Position numbers and translations under genes: made by a program. Positions 1 through 5,572 of a stretch of 10,269 nt of DNA are shown here, piece after piece. How positions within the stretch are numbered: position 1 is the first letter of the stretch; every line of letters starts with the position of its first letter. The notes below the pieces were generated by a model. The model had not been told where the DNA came from, made no database searches, and saw only the letters and a list, made by a program, of their open reading frames with translations. Origin of the DNA: Candidatus Limnocylindrales bacterium (GTDB taxonomy: Bacteria > Chloroflexota > Limnocylindria > Limnocylindrales > CSP1-4); assembly GCA_031292335.1 (NCBI GenBank), contig JARLHH010000106.1, positions 1 through 10,269 of the forward strand, written 5' to 3'.

Positions 1-756
1 CGCGGTGAGGTCCACGTCCTGGAGGACGAGGGCCGTGCTGCCGCTCTCGATCTTCGAGAGGTCCAGCAGCTCGTTCACCATCTGGACCAGGTGGCCGGTC
101 TCCACCTCGATCTTCGCGATCCGCTCGGCCGTTCGCGGCGGCAGGTTGGCGGCGTCCAGGGCGAGCGTCTCGGCAAGCAGGCTGACGGTCGTCAGGGGCG
201 TGCGCAGCTCGTGCGCGAGGTTGTCGATGAACTCGGTCCGGATCCGCTGGAGGCGGCGCAGCTCGGTGACGTCTTCCAGGACGAGCCAGGCATCGCCTGC
301 CGGCATGCGCCGCGCGCGGACGAGGAGCGTCGGGGCGTCGGCCGTGCGGATCGTCATCTCGCCGACGGCGGACCCGGCCTGGAGCGCGGTTCGGACGACC
401 TCCTCCAGCCGGTGGTCCGTGGAGGCCTCCATCACGCTCCGTCCGGGCAGGCTGCCCGGGCGCCGGGCGAGCAGCCGGGCAGCCGTGTCGTTCGCGCTGA
501 CCACCATCAAGTCGTCCGAGACCCGGACGACGCCGATCCCGACGAGATCCACGAGCACACCCACGTCCCTGACCCAGGCGGCGGCCCGCGCCTCGGCGGA
601 CGGGTCCTCCGCCGCGGCCTGGGCCGTCCCGGCGGCGACCCGGGCGCTGGTTGCCGCGACGCCGGCGCGCCCGACACCCCGACGCTGGAGCCCGAGCGCG
701 AGCACGAACGCGGCCCCACCGAGCGCGACGATGGCCAGGAGAGCGACGGGGTCCAC
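1..756 (-). CDS. Sensor histidine kinase, SenX3/PhoR-like, N-terminal 252 codons (3' part outside window)
   Basis: Membrane sensor kinase that would autophosphorylate on His and pass the phosphate to a response regulator. Visible in order: one hydrophobic helix (about residues 4-23), a short linker, a PAS-like domain (about 60-150), then HisKA (about 161-232) with the H-box FIDNLAHELRTP and phospho-acceptor H172. The ATPase domain lies beyond the left edge. With only one helix and no extracytoplasmic domain, any input is probably through PAS or partner proteins, as proposed for SenX3. The start is a GTG at 756, 19 nt after the proS stop, chosen because the membrane helix follows directly. No ribosome site is obvious and the frame stays open into proS, so the start is uncertain. 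It is probably co-transcribed with proS. Its likely partner is the RegX3-like regulator at 4793-5482, which is inference. The kinase call is firm; the phosphate role is not. Confidence 0.9.
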   Translation of the reverse strand, partial: MDPVALLAIVALGGAAFVLALGLQRRGVGRAGVAATSARVAAGTAQAAAEDPSAEARAAAWVRDVGVLVDLVGIGVVRVSDDLMVVSANDTAARLLARRPGSLPGRSVMEASTDHRLEEVVRTALQAGSAVGEMTIRTADAPTLLVRARRMPAGDAWLVLEDVTELRRLQRIRTEFIDNLAHELRTPLTTVSLLAETLALDAANLPPRTAERIAKIEVETGHLVQMVNELLDLSKIESGSTALVLQDVDLTA

Positions 757-775
757 GGCGGCGCGGCGCGGCGGC

Positions 776-2467
776 TCAGCCGCGGAGGCGCGTCTCCACG
801 TCGGCAAGCGGCTCGATGGCGCGCTCGCCCGTGGCTCGCACCGTCACCTCGACGCCGCCCGCGGAGAGTGAGCGCGGGCTGACGGTCAGGATCAGCGGCA
901 TCCCCAGCAGCTCGGCGTCCGTGAACTTCACGCCCGGAGATTCGTCGCGGTCATCCCACAGGATCTCATGGCCCGCGTCGCGGGCCATGTCGTGCAGGCG
1001 CTCGGCAACCTCCGCCACGTGCGGATCCTTGGTCGCCCCCAGGGAGACGAGGTGAGCGGCGTACGGCGCCACCGCCGCGGGCCAGGCGATCCCCTTCGCG
1101 TCGTGGTGTGCCTCGACGATGCAGGCGAGGGCCCGGCCCACGCCGATCCCGTAGCTGCCCATCACGATCGGGTGGCGGCCACCGTCCTCGCCCAGGTACT
1201 CCGCGCCCAGCGCGGCCGTGTACTTCGTGCCGAGCTTGAAGATGTTGCCGACCTCGATCCCGTTCCGCAGGATCACCGGGGCGCCGCAGGATGGGCAGCC
1301 GTCGCCCTCGCGCGCGTTGGAGAGGTCCGCGACGAGGTCCGGCACGAAGTCCCGGGGGACGTTGACGTTGCGCAGGTGGAACCCGGCCCGGTTCGCGCCT
1401 GCGACGAGGTTCGAGGAGCGGGCAACCAGCTCGTCCACCACCACGAACGTGTCGTGCGCGCCGATCGGCGACGCGTAGCCGGGCACCATCCCGGCGGCCT
1501 CGATCTCCTCGGTCCGCGCCGGCCGGAGGTCGGCCGCCTTCGCCGCGTTGGCGAGCTTGGTCTCGTTGACGTCCATGTCGCCGCGGACGATGGCCGTGAT
1601 CAGGCGGCCCTCGCGGTCGGCGAAGAAGGTCGCCTTGGCCGTCCTCTCGGCGCTCACGCCGAGGAGGGCCGCCAGGTCGGCGATCGTGGCAGCGCCGGGC
1701 GTCGCGATCTCCTCCAGCGGAAGCGGCGGCTCGTCCGGCGGCTCGGAGAAGCGCACCGTGGCGACCTGCCGGTTCGCCGAGAAGCCGCATGTCTCGCACA
1801 GGACCAGGACATCCTCCCCGAACGGGTTGAGGACCATGAACTCGTGGGCCTGCGACCCGCCCATCATCCCGACGTCGGAGGCGACCGCGATGGCCCGCAG
1901 CCCCAGCCGCTCGAAGATGCGCGTGTAGGCCTCGTAGTGGCGCTCGTAGCTGACGTCCAGGCCGGCCAGGTCCAGGTCGCAGCTGTAGGAGTCCTTCATG
2001 ACGAACTCGCGGACGCGGATCAGGCCGCCGCGCGCGCGCGGCTCGTCGCGCCACTTCGTCTGGAAGTGATAGACCATCATCGGCAGCTGGCGGTACGAGC
2101 GGACGATGTCGCGCAGCAGGTCCGCCACGACCTCCTCGTGGGTCATGGCGAGCACCATGTCGCGGCCGGCGCGGTCCTTGAAGCGGGCCATCTCCGGCCC
2201 GATCGCGTCGTAGCGACCGGTCTCCCGCCACAGCTCCGCCGGGTGGACGACCGGCATCTCCATCTCCTGGCAGCCGATCCGGTCCATCTCCTCGCGGATC
2301 ACCTGCTCCACCCGCTTGGCGACCCGGAACCCGAGCGGCAGCAGCGAGTAGATCCCCGACCCGAGCTGGCGAACGTAGCCGGCCCGGACCAGCAGGCGAT
2401 GGGACGGCATCTCCGCATCGTTGGGATCGTCGCGGAGCGTGGCGAAGAAGAGGTTGCTCAGGCGCAT
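776..2467 (-). CDS. proS: Prolyl-tRNA synthetase, bacterial type with editing domain
   Basis: Class II synthetase that charges tRNA-Pro with proline in the cytoplasm. The protein has 563 residues, normal for the bacterial form. It opens with the family N-terminus MRLSNLFFATLRDDP. The TxE-type loop MTHEE is at 108-112, motif 2 (RDEPRARGGLIRVREF) at about 140-155 and motif 3 (GSYGIGVGR) at 437-445. A YbaK/INS-type editing insertion that hydrolyses Ala-tRNA-Pro occupies about 230-390, and an anticodon-binding domain lies at about 465-563. Two CxxC pairs (C224/C227 and C391/C394) flank the insertion and could form a zinc knuckle; E. coli ProRS lacks them, though I recall them as common elsewhere. 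The ATG at 2467 lies 6 nt after a TATCCT -10 element, so the message is probably leaderless. The histidine kinase gene follows after 19 nt. Confidence 0.97.
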   Translation of the reverse strand: MRLSNLFFATLRDDPNDAEMPSHRLLVRAGYVRQLGSGIYSLLPLGFRVAKRVEQVIREEMDRIGCQEMEMPVVHPAELWRETGRYDAIGPEMARFKDRAGRDMVLAMTHEEVVADLLRDIVRSYRQLPMMVYHFQTKWRDEPRARGGLIRVREFVMKDSYSCDLDLAGLDVSYERHYEAYTRIFERLGLRAIAVASDVGMMGGSQAHEFMVLNPFGEDVLVLCETCGFSANRQVATVRFSEPPDEPPLPLEEIATPGAATIADLAALLGVSAERTAKATFFADREGRLITAIVRGDMDVNETKLANAAKAADLRPARTEEIEAAGMVPGYASPIGAHDTFVVVDELVARSSNLVAGANRAGFHLRNVNVPRDFVPDLVADLSNAREGDGCPSCGAPVILRNGIEVGNIFKLGTKYTAALGAEYLGEDGGRHPIVMGSYGIGVGRALACIVEAHHDAKGIAWPAAVAPYAAHLVSLGATKDPHVAEVAERLHDMARDAGHEILWDDRDESPGVKFTDAELLGMPLILTVSPRSLSAGGVEVTVRATGERAIEPLADVETRLRG

Positions 2468-2473
2468 GGCCCA

Positions 2474-2479
2474 AGGATA
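2474..2479 (-). promoter_or_regulatory. -10 element TATCCT for proS (leaderless arrangement)
   Basis: On the minus strand TATCCT is followed by 6 nt and then the proS ATG, which places the expected transcription start at or next to the start codon. There is no Shine-Dalgarno sequence and no recognisable -35. The same layout recurs at four other genes in the window. Confidence 0.6.
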
Positions 2480-2551
2480 CCGGCGCGCCGATCCGGCGGC
2501 AGCGGCCGCTCGCTGGCCCGGGGAGACACGGCCACCCGGGGCGCTGGTCGG

Positions 2552-2950
2552 TCAGCCGGGTTCGGCGGGAAGCCAGTCGATCCAGGCCGGGAGCGGTCGC
2601 ACGCCGGTCGGATCCAGCTCGAGCCAGCGCACCGCGTAGGCCAGGTCGAGCGGGTCCGCTGAGGCGCCGCGGACTGCCGACCGGCGCGCGGCCTCGCGCC
2701 CGAACGACGCGACGAGCGTCGCCCGAAGCTCGATCGGCGCGAGCTGGGCGCGGATCTCGTCCACGGCGCGACCGAAGCCGGGCCGGCGCCAGCGCGGCGC
2801 GACCGCACCGGTCTCGACGGCCCGGGCGAGCTCGACCGCGCGCAGGGCGAGCAGAGAAAGCGTCTGCTCGTCGGAGCCCGGGCCGGCGCCTCGAAGGCGG
2901 AACGTGCGACGCCGGGACGGATCCAACCCTGGAGGCGGCGCGACGATCAC
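2552..2950 (-). CDS. Hypothetical protein, about 132 residues
   Basis: I do not recognise a family. The frame has strong third-position GC from about 2900 down to its TGA at 2552 and is better than the overlapping frames, so it is probably a real gene. The predicted protein is soluble with no signal peptide or membrane helix. It has a basic N-terminus, an Ala/Leu/Arg-rich, probably helical middle, and a Trp/Pro tail (AWIDWLPAEPG). The start is unclear: GTG at 2950 gives 132 residues, TTG at 2926 gives 124, and neither has a convincing ribosome site or -10. The frame is open further upstream (to an ATG at 3133), but codon use there is not coding-like and it would run through the transporter's control region. 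It sits 84 nt before proS, which seems to have its own promoter, and is divergent from the phosphate transporter. Confidence 0.6.
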   Translation of the reverse strand: MIVAPPPGLDPSRRRTFRLRGAGPGSDEQTLSLLALRAVELARAVETGAVAPRWRRPGFGRAVDEIRAQLAPIELRATLVASFGREAARRSAVRGASADPLDLAYAVRWLELDPTGVRPLPAWIDWLPAEPG

Positions 2951-2984
2951 GCTGCCGATGCTCGCCCGGTCCCATGAAGCGCGT

Positions 2985-3013
2985 GTGACCGCGCGGTTAA
3001 CGTCGTGTTGCGC
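2985..3013 (+). promoter_or_regulatory. PHO-box-like 11-bp direct repeats upstream of the phosphate transporter
   Basis: Three 7-mers begin exactly 11 bp apart: GTGACCG (2985-2991), GTTAACG (2996-3002) and GTTGCGC (3007-3013), separated by 4-nt spacers. PHO boxes bound by PhoB, PhoP and RegX3-type regulators are 7-bp direct repeats with 4-bp spacers (actinobacterial unit GTTCACC). GTTAACG matches that unit at G, T, T, A and C. The same GTTAACG-N4-GTT unit lies upstream of the response regulator gene. The site is between the divergent hypothetical gene and the transporter and could serve either. It sits about 30 bp upstream of the presumed transporter -10, further than in classical PhoB promoters. 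Regulator binding is inferred. Confidence 0.45.
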
Positions 3014-3043
3014 GGCGGCCGAGTCCGCGCCGCCCCGGGCCGC

Positions 3044-3049
3044 GATACT
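3044..3049 (+). promoter_or_regulatory. Possible -10 element GATACT for the transporter transcript
   Basis: GATACT keeps the two most conserved -10 bases (A at position 2, T at position 6) and ends 8 nt before the ATG at 3058. This matches the leaderless spacing seen at other genes here. It is weaker than those because the first base is G. Confidence 0.35.
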
Positions 3050-3057
3050 GCACCGCG

Positions 3058-3096
3058 ATGATCGTGCCGTTCCATGCCTGCGCGGCGTCCGGATGA
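3058..3096 (+). CDS. Possible 12-residue leader ORF overlapping the transporter start
   Basis: ATG at 3058 opens a short frame encoding MIVPFHACAASG. Its TGA (3094-3096) overlaps the transporter ATG (3093-3095) in an ATGA junction. The ATG is 8 nt after a -10-like GATACT, so a leaderless transcript could begin here. The transporter ATG has no Shine-Dalgarno sequence, so terminating ribosomes could re-initiate on it (translational coupling). The peptide contains no run of a single amino acid that would suggest attenuation. It may also be a chance frame; the evidence is positional only. Confidence 0.35.
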   Translation: MIVPFHACAASG

Positions 3097-4085
3097 CGCT
3101 CGAGCTTCTGGCCGTCCTCGTGCTGGCGGTCATCTTCGACTACATCAACGGCTTCCACGACACGGCCAACGCCATCGCCACCTCGGTGGCCACGCGCGCG
3201 CTGCGGCCCCAGCACGCGATCCTCATGGCGGCGACCTTCAACTTCCTCGGCGCCTTCTTCGGGACGGCGGTTGCGCAGACCATCGGGTCGGGGCTCGTCA
3301 ACGAGACCACCACGTCGCAGGCCATCGTGATGGCCGCGCTCCTCGGCGCGATCGCCTGGAACCTGCTCACGTGGCGCCTCGGGATTCCCAGCTCCAGCAG
3401 CCATGCCCTGATCGGCGGCCTGCTGGGTGCCACGATCCTTGCCGCCGGCACGGGATCCGTGAAGTGGAGCGGCGTCGTCGGCAAGGTCCTGGTCCCACTC
3501 GTGTCGTCTCCCGTCATCGGCTTCATCGGCGCCTTCCTGCTGATGATCGCGCTGTACTGGATCTTCCAGCGGGCGAACCGGCGCCCCCTGACCCGGGGCT
3601 TCCGGCGGCTTCAGGTGCTGTCGGCCGGGTACATGGCCTTCGCCCACGGCTCCAACGACGCCCAGAAGACGATGGGGATCGTCACCCTCGCGCTGTTCTC
3701 GGCCGGCGTCATCCCGACAGTCCAGGTCCCGGTCTGGGTGATCGTCATTGCCGCCAGCGCGATCTCGCTGGGCACGGCCGTCGGGGGCTGGCGGATCATG
3801 CGGACGATGGGCCGCAAGGTGGTCGAGCTGGAGCCGATCCACGGCTTTGCCGCCGAGACGACGGCGGCCACCGTGATCCTGGCGGCTGCACATCTCGGCA
3901 TGCCGGTCTCCACCACGCACGTGATCTCGAGCGCGATCATGGGAGTCGGCTCGAGCAAGGGTCCGCGCGGCGTCCGCTGGGGCGTGGCGCGGAGCATTCT
4001 CATCGCCTGGGTCGTGACGATCCCGGCCACCGCCCTCGTCGGCGCGCTGGCCTGGGGCGTCCTCGCGACCCTAGGCATCCGATAG
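3093..4085 (+). CDS. pit: Inorganic phosphate transporter, PiT family
   Basis: Low-affinity phosphate permease of the inner membrane that usually carries metal-phosphate with H+ or Na+. The 330-residue protein is hydrophobic throughout with about ten predicted membrane segments. It shows the family's inverted duplication: GFHDTAN (20-26) in the first half and GSNDAQK (186-192) in the second, each followed by a Ser-rich re-entrant motif, PSSSSHALIGG (99-109) and PVSTTHVISS (271-280). It lacks the large central loop of E. coli PitA (about 500 residues) and matches the compact bacterial form. The ATG at 3093 was chosen because it directly precedes the first membrane helix. The frame is open back to 2904, but that extension would cross the promoter region. 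It forms an operon with the DUF47 gene 23 nt downstream. Regulation by the nearby RegX3-like system is suggested by the repeats at 2985-3013. Confidence 0.95.
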   Translation: MTLELLAVLVLAVIFDYINGFHDTANAIATSVATRALRPQHAILMAATFNFLGAFFGTAVAQTIGSGLVNETTTSQAIVMAALLGAIAWNLLTWRLGIPSSSSHALIGGLLGATILAAGTGSVKWSGVVGKVLVPLVSSPVIGFIGAFLLMIALYWIFQRANRRPLTRGFRRLQVLSAGYMAFAHGSNDAQKTMGIVTLALFSAGVIPTVQVPVWVIVIAASAISLGTAVGGWRIMRTMGRKVVELEPIHGFAAETTAATVILAAAHLGMPVSTTHVISSAIMGVGSSKGPRGVRWGVARSILIAWVVTIPATALVGALAWGVLATLGIR

Positions 4086-4093
4086 CACGCTGC

Positions 4094-4099
4094 AAGGAG
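4094..4099 (+). promoter_or_regulatory. Ribosome binding site AAGGAG of the DUF47 gene
   Basis: AAGGAG lies 9 nt before the ATG at 4109. It is the only strong Shine-Dalgarno sequence seen in the window and serves a gene internal to an operon, in contrast with the leaderless-type first genes. Confidence 0.75.
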
Positions 4100-4108
4100 C
4101 GGTCACGC

Positions 4109-4723
4109 ATGGTCCGTCTGATTCCCCGCGACGAGGAGTTCACCAAGATCTTCATCCGGGACGGCGAGAACCTGCTCGCCGCGGCGCGCGCGCTGGAGGA
4201 GCTGGTCGTTTCGTACGACCGGCTCGACGAACGGGTAGCGGCGATCCAGGCGTTGGAGCACCAGGGCGACGAGATCGACGCCGAGATCGCCGCCCGCCTC
4301 GAGCGCGCCTTCATCACGCCGTTCGACCGGGAGGACATCCACGAGCTGATCAGCCGGCTGGACGACGTCGTGGACGGGATCCAGGAAGTCGCCGAGACGT
4401 TCGTGATCTACGGCATCGTCGAGCCCACCCCCGAGGCACGCCAGCTTGCCGGGATCATCGCGGGCCAGGGCGCCGAGCTGATCGCGGCGCTGCGGATGCT
4501 CGACAAGCCCGAGACGATGCGGGCGCACCTCCGCGAGGTGCACACGCTCGAGAACAAGGCGGACGGGCTCTCCCGCGCGGCGATCGGGCGCCTCTTCCGC
4601 GAGCGGATGGATCCGCTCGACGTCATCCGGTTCCGCGACCTCTACATCGCGCTGGAGGAGACCGTCGACGCGGCCGAGGATGCGGCGGAGGTGCTGGAGC
4701 GAATCATCGCCAAGAGTGGCTGA
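4109..4723 (+). CDS. DUF47/PhoU-like Pit accessory protein
   Basis: A 204-residue cytoplasmic, almost fully helical protein of the DUF47 (PhoU-related, TIGR00153-type) family. These genes typically sit next to PiT transporters and are thought to modulate uptake or link it to phosphate signalling. Features: a conserved acidic helix with EHQGDEID (50-57), the family signature PFDREDI (71-77), a second repeat-like helix with LENKADG (147-153), and an acidic C-terminal helix LEETVDAAED (182-191). Such acidic ExxxD patches bind metal clusters in PhoU relatives. The length is normal for the family. The start is fixed by AAGGAG at 4094. It is the second gene of the transporter operon and faces the response regulator gene tail to tail across 69 nt. 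A function in phosphate homeostasis is well supported by context; the molecular mechanism is not established for the family. Confidence 0.93.
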   Translation: MVRLIPRDEEFTKIFIRDGENLLAAARALEELVVSYDRLDERVAAIQALEHQGDEIDAEIAARLERAFITPFDREDIHELISRLDDVVDGIQEVAETFVIYGIVEPTPEARQLAGIIAGQGAELIAALRMLDKPETMRAHLREVHTLENKADGLSRAAIGRLFRERMDPLDVIRFRDLYIALEETVDAAEDAAEVLERIIAKSG

Positions 4724-4740
4724 CCCGGGCACTGGTAGCC

Positions 4741-4776
4741 GCCCGGCGCCGATGCCGCCTGGACGGAGCGCCGGGC
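4741..4776. terminator. Hairpin between convergent genes, possible two-way terminator
   Basis: A perfect 9-bp inverted repeat, GCCCGGCGC (4741-4749) and GCGCCGGGC (4768-4776), encloses an 18-nt loop. It lies between the DUF47 stop (4723) and the response regulator stop (4793), where both transcripts should end. There is no T tract on either strand, and the loop is long for an intrinsic terminator, so the call rests on position and symmetry. Confidence 0.4.
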
Positions 4777-4792
4777 ACCGGCCTGTCAGCGA

Positions 4793-5482
4793 CTACGCCG
4801 ACCGGCGGAAGACGTACCCGATGCCGCGCACCGTGTGGATGAAGACCGGCTCAGTCGGCACGGGCTCGATCGCGGCGCGGAGCCAATGGACGTGGACGTC
4901 CACCGTGCGGGTCTCGCCCGCGTAGTCGTAGCCCCAGACGTGCTCCAGGAGCTGCTCGCGGCTGAGCACCTGGCCCGGGTGGCGCAGCAGGTACGCCAGC
5001 AGCTCGAAGACCTTCGGCTTGAGCGGCACGCGCTCGCCGTCACGCAGCAGGCGATGGCCGGCCAGGTCCACCGTGAACGCCCCGAGCTCGACGACGGGCG
5101 CCGGTGCCTCGGCGAGCTGCTCGGTCCGGCGCAGGAGCGCCCGGATCCGGGCGGTCAGCTCGCGCAGGCTGAACGGCTTCGTGACGTAATCGTCCGCCCC
5201 CAGCTCGAGCCCCACGACCTTGTCCAGCTCCGAGCTCTTCGCGGTGAGCATCACGATCGGCACGCCCGACTCGGCCCGGATGATGCGGCAGACCTCGATC
5301 CCGGAGAGCTCGGGGAGCATGAGGTCCAGCACCACGAGGTCCGGGTGGTGCTCGCGGAACCGGCTGAGCGCATCCCGGCCGTCGGCGGCGGTCAGCACCC
5401 GGAATCCGTCCATCTCGAGCGCTTCCGCGAGCGTCTCTCGGAGGGTGGGTTCGTCGTCGACGACGAGGACCGTGCGAGCCAT
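4793..5482 (-). CDS. Response regulator, OmpR/PhoB family, RegX3-like
   Basis: DNA-binding response regulator of 229 residues. The receiver domain (about 4-118) has the acidic pocket DDE (9-11), phospho-acceptor D53 in VVLDLMLPELSG, switch T80 and invariant K102 in DYVTKPF. The C-terminal winged helix (about 130-227) carries the family's RTVDVHVHWLR recognition-helix region and the closing VRGIGYVF. The stretch SELDKVVGLELGADDYVTKPFS is very close to mycobacterial RegX3, the phosphate-starvation regulator partnered by SenX3. The neighbouring PiT/DUF47 genes and the PHO-box-like repeats in its own upstream region agree with that role. No kinase gene is adjacent; the best candidate is at 1-756. 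ATG at 5482 follows TATCCT by 9 nt with no ribosome site. It lies 90 nt downstream of gltX with a hairpin in between, so it is probably transcribed alone. Phosphate specificity is inferred. Confidence 0.94.
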   Translation of the reverse strand: MARTVLVVDDEPTLRETLAEALEMDGFRVLTAADGRDALSRFREHHPDLVVLDLMLPELSGIEVCRIIRAESGVPIVMLTAKSSELDKVVGLELGADDYVTKPFSLRELTARIRALLRRTEQLAEAPAPVVELGAFTVDLAGHRLLRDGERVPLKPKVFELLAYLLRHPGQVLSREQLLEHVWGYDYAGETRTVDVHVHWLRAAIEPVPTEPVFIHTVRGIGYVFRRSA

Positions 5483-5491
5483 GCGCAGCTA

Positions 5492-5497
5492 AGGATA
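5492..5497 (-). promoter_or_regulatory. -10 element TATCCT for the response regulator gene
   Basis: On the minus strand TATCCT is followed by 9 nt and the ATG at 5482, with no Shine-Dalgarno sequence. The PHO-box-like repeat ends 9 bp upstream of it, where a regulator-activated promoter would carry its operator in place of a -35 box. Confidence 0.55.
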
Positions 5498-5506
5498 CGG
5501 AGCCGT

Positions 5507-5524
5507 GTTAACGGCCGGTTTTCG
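5507..5524 (+). promoter_or_regulatory. PHO-box-like direct repeat upstream of the response regulator
   Basis: GTTAACG (5507-5513), GCCG spacer, GTTTTCG (5518-5524): two 7-mers on an 11-bp period. The unit shares GTTAACG-N4-GTT with the site upstream of the transporter, and both lie on the plus strand although the two genes are transcribed in opposite directions. Its edge is 9 bp upstream of the TATCCT -10, close to the geometry of PhoB-activated promoters, which suggests autoregulation. These are the only GTTAAC words I found by eye in the window. Confidence 0.45.
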
Positions 5525-5548
5525 CCCGCGCGCACGATTGCCGCAACC

Positions 5549-5567
5549 GGGTCGGCCCGGGCGACCC
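5549..5567 (-). terminator. Small hairpin just after gltX, possible terminator
   Basis: GGGTCG (5549-5554) and CGACCC (5562-5567) form a perfect 6-bp stem with a 7-nt loop, starting 5 nt after the gltX stop codon on the minus strand. There is no T tract. The downstream response regulator seems to have its own promoter, which fits termination or attenuation here. Confidence 0.3.
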
Positions 5568-5572
5568 CCAGG

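Noticed and set aside
5..882. Plus-strand open frames at the left edge
   Set aside because: They are antisense to the histidine kinase, whose membrane helix, PAS and H-box are unmistakable.
2481..2490. Palindrome CGGCGCGCCG just upstream of the proS -10
   Set aside because: A GC-only 10-mer of this kind is expected often in such DNA, and there is no second copy or link to a regulator.
2498..2551. Two CCCCGGG-type copies between the hypothetical gene and proS as a terminator
   Set aside because: The pairing is only the 6-bp self-palindrome CCCGGG, with no stem extension and no T tract.
966..2975. A 669-codon minus-strand frame overlapping proS
   Set aside because: It is an out-of-phase shadow of proS and the hypothetical gene, with Arg/Gly/Pro-rich translation and no recognisable domain.
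2904..3092. N-terminal extension of the PiT transporter from an upstream ATG at 2904
   Set aside because: PiT proteins begin at the first membrane helix as with ATG 3093. The extension is not coding-like and runs through the promoter and repeat region.
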